Below are positions 1 through 8,947 of a stretch of DNA of 64,000 bases, in pieces. Each line of letters starts with the position of its first letter. Within the stretch, counting starts at the first letter, position 1. A model generated the notes under the pieces. The model was not told where the DNA came from. It made no database searches and saw only the letters and a list, made by a program, of their open reading frames with translations. Location: assembly GCA_003242085.1 (NCBI GenBank), contig QBML01000005.1, positions 108,236 to 172,235 on the forward strand, written 5' to 3'. This DNA is from Pseudanabaena frigida. Lineage in GTDB: Bacteria > Cyanobacteriota > Cyanobacteriia > Pseudanabaenales > Pseudanabaenaceae. The position numbers were made by a program, and so were the translations under genes.

Positions 1-449
1 GCACGTAAAATAATATTATCGGGTTTAATGTCCCGATGTATAATGCCGCGATCGTGCACGTAGATTAAGGTCTGAAGAATGCTGATCAATAATTTTCTGA
101 CAGCATCTTCGTTCCATTTACCATTACGTTCTATTTCTTCTGTTAGGGTTAGTCCATCAACCCATTCTTGGACTAAATAGAACAATCCATTTTCCGCAAA
201 GTTAGCATAGAGTTTGGGAATATAGCGACTTTCTTCTCCCAAAGTTTCGAGAACTGCTGCCTCACGGTGAAATCGTTGTTGCAGTAATTCATACATTTGT
301 GGATTGTCGGCAACAGGTTTGAGTTGCTTGATCACACAACGACGCTTAGAGGGCATTTTGGTGTCTTCAGCCAAATAGGTTTCACCAAAGCCACCACTGC
401 CTAGGACGCTAGTGACGCGATAGCGGTTATCTAAAAGGTTTGACATCAT
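1..449 (-). CDS. Serine/threonine protein kinase, N-terminal part (cut by window edge)
   Basis: Reading the minus strand from ATG at 449 gives an open frame running off the left edge. The protein starts MMSNLLDNRYRV and has the glycine-rich loop GSGGFGETY (about residues 17-25), the ATP-binding lysine in VIKQLK (about 43) and the catalytic-loop motif HRDIKPDN near the edge. This is the Hanks-type (PknB/Spk) kinase fold, which phosphorylates Ser/Thr of target proteins. Only about 149 residues are visible, so the C-terminal sensor or repeat domains common in cyanobacterial kinases cannot be judged. A second in-frame ATG at 446 is an equally possible start. It is transcribed away from the window. 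The next gene lies upstream on the same strand, but 86 bases separate them. Confidence 0.9.
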   Translation of the reverse strand, partial: MMSNLLDNRYRVTSVLGSGGFGETYLAEDTKMPSKRRCVIKQLKPVADNPQMYELLQQRFHREAAVLETLGEESRYIPKLYANFAENGLFYLVQEWVDGLTLTEEIERNGKWNEDAVRKLLISILQTLIYVHDRGIIHRDIKPDNIILR

Positions 450-535
450 GAAGTTATTGTAATCGCCTATTAATCGCTATCTGCGATCGTACAGCATATC
501 GAGACTGTACTGGTATAAATAGCGCGAGGAGTTGT

Positions 536-1612
536 TTATACTAATTCTGGGGTTTGACTGCTAATTAACTCTAGATGTTGCCTAATTTCTTGTTTGAGTT
601 TCTGAAAATCTGACTTTTGGAAGGTTAAAAGATCGTCAATTGAATAAACTTCAACAATCTCTTCTCTACCTTTTGCATGAAAATCTCCAAGTCTGACAGA
701 TCGCCAGCGATCGCTTAATCCCAATCTCACAGAATCAGAAAATACCAAGAATCGATTTAACTGTCTTGTGAGAGCTTCAATCCTTGAAGCCACATTCACT
801 GCATCACCAATGACTGTATATTCTTTCTTGGTTTGAGAACCAATATTTCCTTCTAAAACTGTTCCTTTAGATAGACCAATACCAACATAGAGAACTCGCA
901 ATGGACTATTAGCTGGGGCTTGATTGCGTAACATTTCCAGATCAGAGAGAATATCTAAACTGGCTTGCAGAGCATTGTCAGCCTGATCGCCATCAAAATA
1001 TGCCATCACACAGTCGCCGATAAACTTAGTAACTTCTCCTCCTCTCGCCGCGATCGCCTTAGTACAAATCGTAAAAAATTGATTGAGAAAATCAACAACT
1101 TCCGTCACCTGAACTTTTTCAGTTATGCTGGTAAAGCTAATAATATCAGCAAAAAAAATAATTTTTTCGGTATAGCGAGGAACGAGTGTGAGCGGATTAA
1201 TACCTCTACCGATCGCTTCGAGAACTCCTGATTGAGTATAGGTTGCCAAAATTGCTTGCGATTCTCCCAAAGTTTGTAACAGAATCTTGATTGGTTGCAG
1301 CAAAATATCATTGTTTTCATCTAAGACAATTACTTCCATCGACCAATCTGGAAAGCGGCGCGCAGAAATATTTAGTTCGGACTTTAAGCATAAAATTCTA
1401 TTGTGGCGATCATCCTTCAGAATCTTTTCGTAAAGGCTATCAATACTTTCTTCTTCCCCTTCTAAAATCTGAAAAAAAATGCCACTACAACTAAGTAAAA
1501 CCCCTGTGATACCTTGCCTACAGTTATTAGTTTGAGAGATTTTCCCAATACTTTCAATGTCTTTTTTTGTAAGCGATCGCGAGAAATTACTAATGTAGGT
1601 TAACCTTTTCAT
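536..1612 (-). CDS. BLUF-domain photoactivated adenylate cyclase
   Basis: This 358-residue protein has an N-terminal BLUF blue-light sensor (about 1-95) joined by a short helical linker to a class III nucleotidyl cyclase domain (about 148-335). The flavin-site residues match known bacterial PACs in position: Tyr6, Asn30, Gln48, and Trp90/Met92 in FPDWSM. The cyclase has both metal aspartates (D156 in FFADI, D200 in IGDCVMAYF), adenine-specifying Lys196 and Thr266, and Asn273 in GDAVNVASR, so the product should be cAMP. Length and layout equal those of OaPAC and bPAC from memory of those proteins. Blue light is expected to raise cAMP, feeding CRP-type regulators and motility or phototaxis. Monocistronic by spacing. 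Start is ATG at 1612. Functional inference is strong but unmeasured. Confidence 0.95.
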   Translation of the reverse strand: MKRLTYISNFSRSLTKKDIESIGKISQTNNCRQGITGVLLSCSGIFFQILEGEEESIDSLYEKILKDDRHNRILCLKSELNISARRFPDWSMEVIVLDENNDILLQPIKILLQTLGESQAILATYTQSGVLEAIGRGINPLTLVPRYTEKIIFFADIISFTSITEKVQVTEVVDFLNQFFTICTKAIAARGGEVTKFIGDCVMAYFDGDQADNALQASLDILSDLEMLRNQAPANSPLRVLYVGIGLSKGTVLEGNIGSQTKKEYTVIGDAVNVASRIEALTRQLNRFLVFSDSVRLGLSDRWRSVRLGDFHAKGREEIVEVYSIDDLLTFQKSDFQKLKQEIRQHLELISSQTPELV

Positions 1613-1979
1613 AGAATTGCGATGTTTTAATTAACGAAAGAATTTAATCTCTAAAAATTATAAATATCTGTCTCGACAACAAAATTTACCCCCATCCTTA
1701 CTATTTGTAGCTCAAATAACAACAGATGCGTAATCAGCAATACGGCGTAACTTCCCAGAAGAGAATGGCGGCGCTTTGCGCCGCCATTCTCTTCTGGGAC
1801 TTACTTGGCTACTGCTATTTTTTTGAGCTTCATTTGATCTGTCTGTATCATACAACACATTTCGCCTAGAGCATAACAAGCGTGACGTAAGAAACAATGA
1901 AAAGTAACGCTTCTACCTTTGATTTATCAGTGTCTCGCATGGTGCGATAGGATTAAAAGTGCTGCTTTAAAGTTTATAA
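1613..1979. other. Intergenic region between PAC and rpiA with one long hairpin
   Basis: These 367 bases hold no convincing gene. The one clear structure is the perfect hairpin at 1753-1799, annotated separately. The minus-strand open frame across it is a by-product of the palindrome. The rpiA promoter should lie in the right half, but no confident -35/-10 pair was picked out. Confidence 0.6.
1753..1799. repeat. Perfect 22-bp-arm hairpin with GGCGGCGC core
   Basis: Arms of 22 bases around a 3-base TTT centre are fully self-complementary, with the core GGCGGCGC/GCGCCGCC seen in many hairpins of this window. It lacks the flanking TATAGCA termini of the miniature-element family, so it may be a relic or a related stand-alone hairpin. 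No T-run follows closely on either strand, so it is not a classic terminator. Confidence 0.85.
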
Positions 1980-2693
1980 ATGAGTATTTCTGCTGAAGAT
2001 ATTAAAAAGTTAAAAAAAGAAGTCGGAATTGCGGCGGCGCAACGAGTGCAATCTGGCATGGTGGTTGGTTTAGGCACTGGCTCAACTACTGCTTTTGCGA
2101 TCGAGGAGTTAGGCAGACGCATTTCTACGGGCGAGCTAACTGACATCGTGGGCATCCCAACTTCATTTCAAGCATCGGTATTGGGCAAAAAATATGGTAT
2201 TCCCATCCGCAGTTTAGATGATGTCGACCGCGTTGATGTAGCGATCGATGGCGCTGATGAGGTTGACCCAAACAAAACCTTAATCAAGGGCGGTGGCGCT
2301 GCCCATACTCGCGAAAAAGTTGTCGATTCATTGGCAGCTTTATTTATCGTCGTGGTTGATGAGTCGAAATTAGTAGATAAGCTAGGCTCTACCTTTGCCG
2401 TACCTATTGAAGTTTTGCCGATGGCAGTTTCTCCTGTAACCAGAGCCGTCGAAAAACTAGGCGGTAAACCCGAACTACGGATGGGAGTCAAAAAAGATGG
2501 TCCCGTAATTACCGATCAGGGCAACATGGTTTTGGATGTTACTTTTGATGCGATCGCTGATGCTGCCGAATTAGAAAAAACCTTGAATAATATTCCTGGT
2601 GTAGTCGAAAACGGCATATTTTTCGGTGTTACCGATGTAATTCTGGTCGGTGAATTTAAGGATGGAAAGCCTCAAATTCGCGAAATTTCTTAA
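1980..2693 (+). CDS. rpiA: Ribose-5-phosphate isomerase A
   Basis: RpiA interconverts ribose 5-phosphate and ribulose 5-phosphate in the pentose phosphate pathway and Calvin cycle. The 237-residue length is typical. Family motifs are present in order: [16 protein letters not shown] (about 31-46), DGADEVDP (about 90-97) and [13 protein letters not shown] (about 103-115), which carry phosphate-binding and catalytic residues. Start is ATG at 1980. The gene stands alone and ends in a hairpin terminator shared with the convergent cbiT-like gene. Confidence 0.96.
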   Translation: MSISAEDIKKLKKEVGIAAAQRVQSGMVVGLGTGSTTAFAIEELGRRISTGELTDIVGIPTSFQASVLGKKYGIPIRSLDDVDRVDVAIDGADEVDPNKTLIKGGGAAHTREKVVDSLAALFIVVVDESKLVDKLGSTFAVPIEVLPMAVSPVTRAVEKLGGKPELRMGVKKDGPVITDQGNMVLDVTFDAIADAAELEKTLNNIPGVVENGIFFGVTDVILVGEFKDGKPQIREIS

Positions 2694-2695
2694 TT

Positions 2696-2722
2696 AAAAA
2701 AGGGCGCTTCGCGCCCTTTTTT
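2696..2722. terminator. Bidirectional terminator between rpiA and cbiT-like gene
   Basis: A perfect hairpin with GGGCGC/GCGCCC stem, TTC centre, and A6/T6 flanks works as a rho-independent terminator on both strands. It lies immediately after the rpiA stop and touches the stop codon of the convergent gene. Confidence 0.9.
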
Positions 2723-3335
2723 AAATCTTTTCGCCACTAATTATAAACATCGGACTAACTGCGGCAAAGACTTGTCGATTGCCACGAGTTTCTAATCGGT
2801 TTACGGAAGACTGCACGACCTCAACATTTCGCGCCTGTAGTTTGGCAAAACTTTCAGAAATTGCATACAAACCTTCAAGACTATTAGTCGTAGCGATCGC
2901 TCTACCATCAACCTGCAAGCGTTCCCAACCATATTCGAGAATTTCCGATACCGATCGCCCACCTTCGATACAAATGCGATCGGGTTCTGCTGTCAGGCTA
3001 GTCAAACATTCTGGCGCACTACCAATGTTGATTTGGACATTAGTCACGCCAAATTTTTTGCAATTTGTAGCAATCAGACCAGCAACATCCTCATCACGCT
3101 CGATCGCCACAATTTTCCCCTTGGGGCATAGTAACCCTGTTTCGACAGGAATTGTCCCAGTACCCGCACCAATATCCCACAGTACCGAGTTAGCTTTTAA
3201 GCGTAACTGACCGATGATTAATAGGCGCGTCTCGCATTTACTCATGGGAATACCTGGCAAGCGATCGAACAACTCGTCAGGAATACCAGGGGTAACATAT
3301 GACCAGATAGATTCAGGCATGAGCTTCGCGCACAA
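2721..3335 (-). CDS. cbiT: Precorrin-6B C15-methyltransferase (decarboxylating), CbiT-like
   Basis: This 204-residue protein is a Rossmann-fold SAM-dependent methyltransferase with motif I DIGAGTGTIPVE (about 58-69) and the acidic residue at the end of strand 2 in VAIERDED. The N-terminal GIPDELFDRLPGIPMSK stretch is typical of the CbiT/CobL C-terminal domain, which methylates C15 and decarboxylates C12 in corrin-ring synthesis. No other cobalamin gene is nearby; scattered cobalamin genes are usual in cyanobacteria. Two Met codons near the start (M1 and M6) leave five residues uncertain. Confidence 0.85.
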   Translation of the reverse strand: MCAKLMPESIWSYVTPGIPDELFDRLPGIPMSKCETRLLIIGQLRLKANSVLWDIGAGTGTIPVETGLLCPKGKIVAIERDEDVAGLIATNCKKFGVTNVQINIGSAPECLTSLTAEPDRICIEGGRSVSEILEYGWERLQVDGRAIATTNSLEGLYAISESFAKLQARNVEVVQSSVNRLETRGNRQVFAAVSPMFIISGEKI

Positions 3336-3415
3336 TAGTTTTAAGTATGCTAAATATAGCGCTTTTCTAACCCAGAGTTCTAATCCAGAAAGTCAAGCCA
3401 GCACAAAGTAAAACT

Positions 3416-3643
3416 TTACTCTCTGGGGCTTATGTCTACTACTTTATTCCGACCAGATAAACCAGATTGAATTGTAATATTGGATTTTGGTACGTCAAAC
3501 TTTTTTGCTAAAAGTTCTATTAACTCTTTATTAGCTTTACCATAGACAGGTGGTGATTTTAAGTACACTACCAGACTTCCATCTACTTCTTCGAGAATAG
3601 ATTGCTTCTTAGAGTTAGGCTTTACCTTAACTGATTTCTTCAT
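3416..3643 (-). CDS. DUF167 (YggU-type) small protein
   Basis: A 75-residue protein whose sequence [11 protein letters not shown]..., [21 protein letters not shown] and [12 protein letters not shown] matches the DUF167/YggU family. Its biochemical role is unknown. The full domain is present with nothing added. It lies downstream of rnj on the same strand, separated from it by a hairpin terminator, so it is probably transcribed separately or by read-through. Confidence 0.88.
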   Translation of the reverse strand: MKKSVKVKPNSKKQSILEEVDGSLVVYLKSPPVYGKANKELIELLAKKFDVPKSNITIQSGLSGRNKVVDISPRE

Positions 3644-3651
3644 TCGTTTTT

Positions 3652-3689
3652 AAATGGTTCACCCCATGCACAATGAGGTGAACCATTTT
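3652..3689. terminator. Hairpin terminator after rnj
   Basis: Inverted repeat AAATGGTTCACC / GGTGAACCATTT with a short loop lies 4 bases past the rnj stop and before the DUF167 gene. On the minus strand it is followed by a TTTAAAAA stretch, a weak T-run, so termination may be partial. Confidence 0.7.
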
Positions 3690-3692
3690 CAG

Positions 3693-5594
3693 TTAGACAG
3701 TTGCTGCACTACGTTTACGTCTGCCTACGCTAGTAGTAGCCGCACCTGTTGTTGTATTGGCAGCCGTAGCGCCATTGCCATTAGCACTTCCATTATTGTC
3801 AGTTTCAGGTTTAGCAATTACTTTCACACTGCCTGATTTTAAGGTAACGCCCAAAGCATTTGGTTTAGCGGCTGGTGCAGGCGCAGATTGAGTAGAATTT
3901 GGAGGTGTTTGTAATAAGAACACAATCATTGGTTTGCTTTGCATTTGTTGACGCAAAACACGAGTGAGATCGCGTTCGAGTTGACCGCGTAAACCGACCC
4001 AATCCACTTCTAGGGAACCGACATTACGGGCAAAGTTACCCCATGAGTTCGCTAAAGAGTTGTCGATCGCTTTCGCAACTAAAGCAATAATCTGCGAATG
4101 TTCCATCGGCAAGACCACACCGCTTAGTTGAATATCAGGATTGGTAGAGAGCTTGCCATCTAGCCCAACAGATACAGCGATCGTAAAGATACCTTCGCCA
4201 GAGATTTGTTGGCGATCGCGTAGCACATCGCCCTTCACCATGCCATCGCGAGAAGAATCCACTAGTTCGACACCAGAAGGAACCTTATCAACAATCTTCA
4301 TGTAGTTTTGGCAAACTTCAACCACATCGCCATTTTCGGCAATCACAATATTTTCGCTAGGAACGCCCATTGCTTCCGCCATCTTGGCATGTTGCTTCAG
4401 CATTCTCAATTCACCGTGAGCAGGGAAGAAGAACTTGGGACGCACCAGCGCTAACATCATTTTATGTTCTTCTTGAGAACCATGTCCCGAAACGTGGATA
4501 CCTTTGTCTTTACCATAAATAACGTTTGCGCCAAGAGCCATCAAGCGATCGATGGTACGCACTACAGGAATCGTATTTCCGGGAATCGGGTTAGCCGAGA
4601 AAATAACTGTATCGCCTTGTCGAATTTCGATTTGTCTATGGCTGGAGTTGGATATGCGAGTCAGAGCCGACATTGGTTCACCTTGAGAACCTGTGGTCAA
4701 AATCAGAATTTGATCGTCGCGGTAATGACGCAGATTTTGCAAAGGTTGGAATAGATCGTCGCGGCATTTGATGTAACCGAGGTTACGGGCATGGGCTATT
4801 ACATTAAGCATTGAGCGTCCAACGATGCCAACCACACGACCTTGTTTATCAGCAATGTCCAAAATCATGTTGACGCGATGCACTGAAGACGCGAAGGTGG
4901 TGATGATCACGCGACCTTTTGAAGCACCTATATAACGCTCTAGATTTGGATATACGGCTCGTTCTGAAGGTGTAACTCCTGGTATTTCAGCGTTAGTAGA
5001 GTCACTAATCAAAGCCAATACACCTTTTTCGCCATGCTCAGCCAGACGAGCAAGGTCAAAAAATTCGCCATCAACTGGTGTATGGTCGATTTTGAAGTCT
5101 CCAGAGTGAATCACCATCCCCGCAGGTGTATTAATGGCGATTGAGAAACTATCAGCAATCGAGTGAGTATTACGAATGAATTCAACAAAGAAGTTAGCAC
5201 CGACGCGGACAATATCACGGGGTAAAACGCGACGGAGTTCGGTGCGATTTAGTACACCTGCTTCACGAAGTTTGTCCTCGAGCAAAGCCATCGCTAAGCG
5301 AGGGCCATAAATAACAGGAATTTCAAACTGCTTCAAATGGAATGAAATTGCGCCAATATGATCTTCGTGACCGTGGGTGACAATCATGCCTTTGATCTTA
5401 TGCTTGTTTTCGCGTAAGTAAGTCATATCGGGCAATACAACATTTACTCCAGGCATCATGCTGTCGGGAAATGACAGACCACCATCGAGCAACATAATTT
5501 CATCATTGTATTCAAATACCCATGTATTTTTACCGATTTCATGAAGTCCACCAAGAGCAATAATTTTGAGAGCGGGAACGTTAGATGTAGTCAT
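3693..5594 (-). CDS. rnj: Ribonuclease J
   Basis: RNase J is a metallo-beta-lactamase/beta-CASP nuclease (5'-3' exo and endo) central to RNA decay and processing. The zinc motif THGHEDHIGA sits at about residues 73-82; downstream come SGDFKIDHTPVDG, the beta-CASP segment STNAEIPG..., and PVHGE-type FFPAHGELRML, all in order. The 633-residue length includes a C-terminal tail of about 70 residues, rich in Ala, Asn, Gly and Thr and ending in a basic stretch, which is disordered by composition and typical of cyanobacterial RNase J. It is the last gene of asd-dapA-rnj, but 242 bases separate it from dapA, allowing its own promoter. Start is ATG at 5594. Confidence 0.96.
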   Translation of the reverse strand: MTTSNVPALKIIALGGLHEIGKNTWVFEYNDEIMLLDGGLSFPDSMMPGVNVVLPDMTYLRENKHKIKGMIVTHGHEDHIGAISFHLKQFEIPVIYGPRLAMALLEDKLREAGVLNRTELRRVLPRDIVRVGANFFVEFIRNTHSIADSFSIAINTPAGMVIHSGDFKIDHTPVDGEFFDLARLAEHGEKGVLALISDSTNAEIPGVTPSERAVYPNLERYIGASKGRVIITTFASSVHRVNMILDIADKQGRVVGIVGRSMLNVIAHARNLGYIKCRDDLFQPLQNLRHYRDDQILILTTGSQGEPMSALTRISNSSHRQIEIRQGDTVIFSANPIPGNTIPVVRTIDRLMALGANVIYGKDKGIHVSGHGSQEEHKMMLALVRPKFFFPAHGELRMLKQHAKMAEAMGVPSENIVIAENGDVVEVCQNYMKIVDKVPSGVELVDSSRDGMVKGDVLRDRQQISGEGIFTIAVSVGLDGKLSTNPDIQLSGVVLPMEHSQIIALVAKAIDNSLANSWGNFARNVGSLEVDWVGLRGQLERDLTRVLRQQMQSKPMIVFLLQTPPNSTQSAPAPAAKPNALGVTLKSGSVKVIAKPETDNNGSANGNGATAANTTTGAATTSVGRRKRSAATV

Positions 5595-5836
5595 AAGTTA
5601 TCTCTTGTGAATTGAATAAATTTGAATAGATGTGAATTGGGGAATGTGAAATTGAAAGGAATACTTGAATCGTCAAAATGATTCAGATTAATGGGTTCGC
5701 GAAAAACTTGGTGGTTGTAGATTTCTAGATAGAACGCCTAAAAAGGTATAATCCCCCCACAAGTTCATGATTGTCAGAAGCGCTAGGACTCTAGTAAGTC
5801 AGTCAATGGGCTTAAGCTCACTGTTGCTAAATTTTT

Positions 5837-6730
5837 CTAGGTCAAAATTCCAACTTCTTTTAGCACGATTTTAAGCTTTGCTTCTAGCTCGGCATTAGCA
5901 GCAACTAGAGGCGATCGCACTACACCTGTATCCAACCCTAATAAGCGCAAAGCTGACTTTAAAGGAATAGGATTACTGGTTAAGAACAAAGCTTTAAACA
6001 AAGGGAAAAGCTTAATGTGAATTTGCAAAGCTTCCTGAACTTTACCTGCGGCAAATGATTTCATCATTGTTTGCAGTTGATTCCCAACTAGGTGTGAAGC
6101 CACGCTCACAACTCCCTTTGCACCCACTGCCATCAATGGCAACGTGAGAGAGTCATCCCCTGAGTAGATTGCAAAATCAGCAGGTGTAAGAGCGCGAATT
6201 TGACTAGCCTGATCGAGATCGCCTGTAGCTTCTTTAATTCCGATAATGCTAGGAATTTCAGCTAGCTTAGCAACAGTTTCAGGTTCTAGTTTGCAACCCG
6301 TTCTGCCAGGAACGTTGTAAAGAAGAATCGGAAGCTCAGGCGCAGCTTCAGCGATCGCTCGAAAATGGTCGTATAGTCCCTCTTGCGGAGGCTTGTTGTA
6401 ATACGGTGTTACTTGTAGTGTACCATCTAATCCCAAATGTGCCGCTTTTGTAGTAGCAGCGATCGCCTCAGAAGTAGAATTCGATCCCGTGCCTGCCATG
6501 ATTTTGGCTCTGCCAGAGATCGCCTTTTGTAGCACTGAAAACAACTGATATTCTTCATCCCAACTTAGAGTCGGTGATTCGCCTGTTGTACCGCACACAA
6601 CTATTGTATCGGTTCCAGTCTCGACAAGATGAATAGCCAGCTTCTCAGCTTTTGCGTAATCGACATTCCCTTGTATATCAAAGGGCGTAATCATTGCTGT
6701 TAGTAAACGTCCGAAATCGATTTCACTCAT
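5837..6730 (-). CDS. dapA: 4-hydroxy-tetrahydrodipicolinate synthase
   Basis: DapA condenses aspartate semialdehyde with pyruvate in lysine and diaminopimelate synthesis. The 297-residue protein shows [14 protein letters not shown], the catalytic tyrosine in LYNVPGRTG and the Schiff-base lysine in IGIKEATGD (about 161-168). Length is normal. It lies 42 bases downstream of asd on the same strand, so substrate-producing and substrate-using enzymes are probably co-transcribed. Confidence 0.97.
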   Translation of the reverse strand: MSEIDFGRLLTAMITPFDIQGNVDYAKAEKLAIHLVETGTDTIVVCGTTGESPTLSWDEEYQLFSVLQKAISGRAKIMAGTGSNSTSEAIAATTKAAHLGLDGTLQVTPYYNKPPQEGLYDHFRAIAEAAPELPILLYNVPGRTGCKLEPETVAKLAEIPSIIGIKEATGDLDQASQIRALTPADFAIYSGDDSLTLPLMAVGAKGVVSVASHLVGNQLQTMMKSFAAGKVQEALQIHIKLFPLFKALFLTSNPIPLKSALRLLGLDTGVVRSPLVAANAELEAKLKIVLKEVGILT

Positions 6731-6772
6731 AGATACTCATAAATAGAAGCTTGCTAAAAGCTGATGAACTTT

Positions 6773-7789
6773 TTAGATAAGAGACTTAGCAATCACTAGT
6801 TCAGCGATCTGGACAGCGTTCAGCGCCGCACCTTTACGGATTTGATCTCCGCATAGCCATAATTCCAAACCATTGGGGTGAGAAATATCTTGACGGATTC
6901 TTCCAACTAGCACATCATCTTTGCCACTAGCATCTATTGGCATAGCGAAGTAGTTTTTCTGAAAATCTTCAACTAGCTTGACCCCAGGAGCATTAGCAAG
7001 AATTTCTCTAGCCTTATCAACACTAAAGGGGCGATCGAACTCCAGATTAATCGCTTCAGAATGAGCTCTCAAAACGGGAACCCGTACACATGTTGCCGTG
7101 ATCCGAATATCTGAATCTCCAAAAATCTTGCGAGTTTCATTTACCATTTTCATCTCTTCCTCACAATAGTTATTGTCAGTCATCGGTGAGTTGTGAGGGA
7201 AAAGATTAAAAGCTAAGGGATATGGCAATATTTCAGGTATAGCAGGTTCACCATTAAGAATTGCCTGCGCCTGAATCTTTACTTCTTCCATAGCTCTCGC
7301 ACCAGCTCCACTTGCCGATTGGTAAGTAGCGGCGACAATACGCTTGATCGGCAAAACTCGATGCAATGGGTAAACTGCCACAGTCATCAAAATTGTCGTG
7401 CAGTTGGGATTAGCGATAATGCCTTTGTGGTCTGCGGCAGCTTCAGGATTAACTTCTGGCACAATTAGGGGTACATCAGGATGCATCCGAAAAGCACTGG
7501 AGTTGTCAATCGATACTGCTCCTGCCTTGGCAGCGATCGGCAGCCACTGTTTAGAAATGCTTCCACCTGCTGAAGCAAGTACGATATCCACGTCATCAAA
7601 AGCAGATTCAGTAACCGCTTCGATGATTAAATCTTCACCTGCAAATTTAATCGACTTACCAGCCGATCTCTCTGAGGCAAGGACTTTTAGTTTACTCAAT
7701 GGAAATTTTCTCTCATCTAGTAAAGCTAAAAGCTCCGTACCGACTGCACCTGTTGCTCCGAGAATGGCAACGTTATATTTCCTACTCAA
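6773..7789 (-). CDS. asd: Aspartate-semialdehyde dehydrogenase
   Basis: Asd reduces aspartyl phosphate to aspartate semialdehyde, feeding lysine, threonine and methionine synthesis. The protein (338 residues) has the NADP loop ILGATGAVGTELL at the N-terminus, the catalytic cysteine in ANPNCTTI (about 127-134), and the substrate-binding region around VRVPVLRAHSEAINLEF. First gene of asd-dapA-rnj. Start is ATG at 7789. Confidence 0.97.
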   Translation of the reverse strand: MSRKYNVAILGATGAVGTELLALLDERKFPLSKLKVLASERSAGKSIKFAGEDLIIEAVTESAFDDVDIVLASAGGSISKQWLPIAAKAGAVSIDNSSAFRMHPDVPLIVPEVNPEAAADHKGIIANPNCTTILMTVAVYPLHRVLPIKRIVAATYQSASGAGARAMEEVKIQAQAILNGEPAIPEILPYPLAFNLFPHNSPMTDNNYCEEEMKMVNETRKIFGDSDIRITATCVRVPVLRAHSEAINLEFDRPFSVDKAREILANAPGVKLVEDFQKNYFAMPIDASGKDDVLVGRIRQDISHPNGLELWLCGDQIRKGAALNAVQIAELVIAKSLI

Positions 7790-7968
7790 TGAACCTCCGC
7801 AATAAAAACATCAAATTAGGTGGGAAAACTTTGCTTGAGCCTATGTGAATGACTTATGTGTAGATTTGTCATTAATGGCTAGAAAAAATGATTATAAGCT
7901 AAGAACTATAAATCTGTGAGTCTTAACCACATATTAACAAACTTTCTGAATATTGCTAATTTTTTTGG

Positions 7969-8241
7969 CTATGGGCCTGTAAAAATTGCATCTTCAACAT
8001 CTTGGCGACTGAGGGAATATGGAAATGCACGTTGGATTTCTTTACCGCCGAATGCGTCCTGAATATAACGAACACGAATATCTTCAGTATCCATAATAAT
8101 TTCAGCTTGCCAAGACGATCTAGTAACGCGCCAAATATTCGGATTAGAACGATCTTGATAGCATCCTTGCTCGTCTAACCATGCTTCAAGTGCAGGCAAG
8201 GGATGGTTGTAAAGCGGAGTTGTGGGTGATGGGAGCACCAT
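7969..8241 (-). CDS. DUF3143 family protein
   Basis: A 90-residue protein with the pattern LYNHPLPALEAWLDEQGC, W-R-V-..-W-AEI and DIRVRYI, matching cyanobacterial DUF3143. Function is unknown. Its start lies 12 bases after the stop of the upstream J-domain gene on the same strand, so the two almost certainly form an operon, suggesting a link to DnaK-type chaperone work. Confidence 0.85.
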   Translation of the reverse strand: MVLPSPTTPLYNHPLPALEAWLDEQGCYQDRSNPNIWRVTRSSWQAEIIMDTEDIRVRYIQDAFGGKEIQRAFPYSLSRQDVEDAIFTGP

Positions 8242-8253
8242 AGGTGGCGATTT

Positions 8254-8829
8254 TTACGAAAAAGTTATTGAATCGATAGGAAAAATTGATAAAGGTGTGA
8301 TCGCTTCTGGTAGAAGACTATCGCCACGTATCCATGCAATTAAGATTACTAGAACCAGACAGAAAACTAGAGTAGCACCTATTAACAAGAGTGCAAATAG
8401 TTCACCACCAGATAAAGGTCGCTCACTTGGCAAACCATCATCATCGATGCTTTGCAGATTGCTTGGTGTTTGATTCTGCGATTTTACACCATTGATGCTT
8501 GTGGTTGTGTACTGAAATCGCGAAAACTGAATACGACGGTCGTATTCGCTTCGGCGATCGGCATTACTGAGAGTAGCGTAAGCTTCGTTAATTTGGCGAA
8601 AATTTTCAACAGCTATATCTTTAGGTAACTGTGTAGTATCGGGATGATATAGCTTACTGAGATCTCGATAGGCTCGACGGATGTCAATTTCGCTAGCCCA
8701 AGGGGTAACTCCTAGCAAGGCATAGTAGGTTTTTGATTGGCTATCAGCAGGAGAAATACGATTAGAACCGTTTGGCAGACTATTTGTGCTATTTGCGTTT
8801 TTGTTGGATGGTGGCTTAGAGTTAGACAT
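8254..8829 (-). CDS. Membrane-anchored J-domain protein
   Basis: This 191-residue protein has a disordered N-terminal 30 residues, a J-domain (about 35-100) with the essential HPD in LYHPDTTQ, and one strong membrane segment (about 143-165, LFALLLIGATLVFCLVLVIL). J-proteins stimulate Hsp70 ATPase; the anchor places this one at the membrane. There is no G/F or zinc region, so it is a type III (DnaJ-C) protein. It forms an operon with the DUF3143 gene. dnaK lies 1.1 kb away and is a plausible partner, though separately transcribed. Confidence 0.88.
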   Translation of the reverse strand: MSNSKPPSNKNANSTNSLPNGSNRISPADSQSKTYYALLGVTPWASEIDIRRAYRDLSKLYHPDTTQLPKDIAVENFRQINEAYATLSNADRRSEYDRRIQFSRFQYTTTSINGVKSQNQTPSNLQSIDDDGLPSERPLSGGELFALLLIGATLVFCLVLVILIAWIRGDSLLPEAITPLSIFPIDSITFS

Positions 8830-8947
8830 AGACTTCCCAAATTTCCATAATGATTTTGTTGCTTGAACATTTGATGGGAGTATGCTGAACAGTGATTAGT
8901 TTTTAATTTTAATTGTCCCTGTCCATTTTTTGAGTTGTGCTATTTCC

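Noticed and set aside
1712..1897. Minus-strand open frame over the 1753-1799 hairpin
   Set aside because: Half of it is the palindrome itself, and there is no support for translation.
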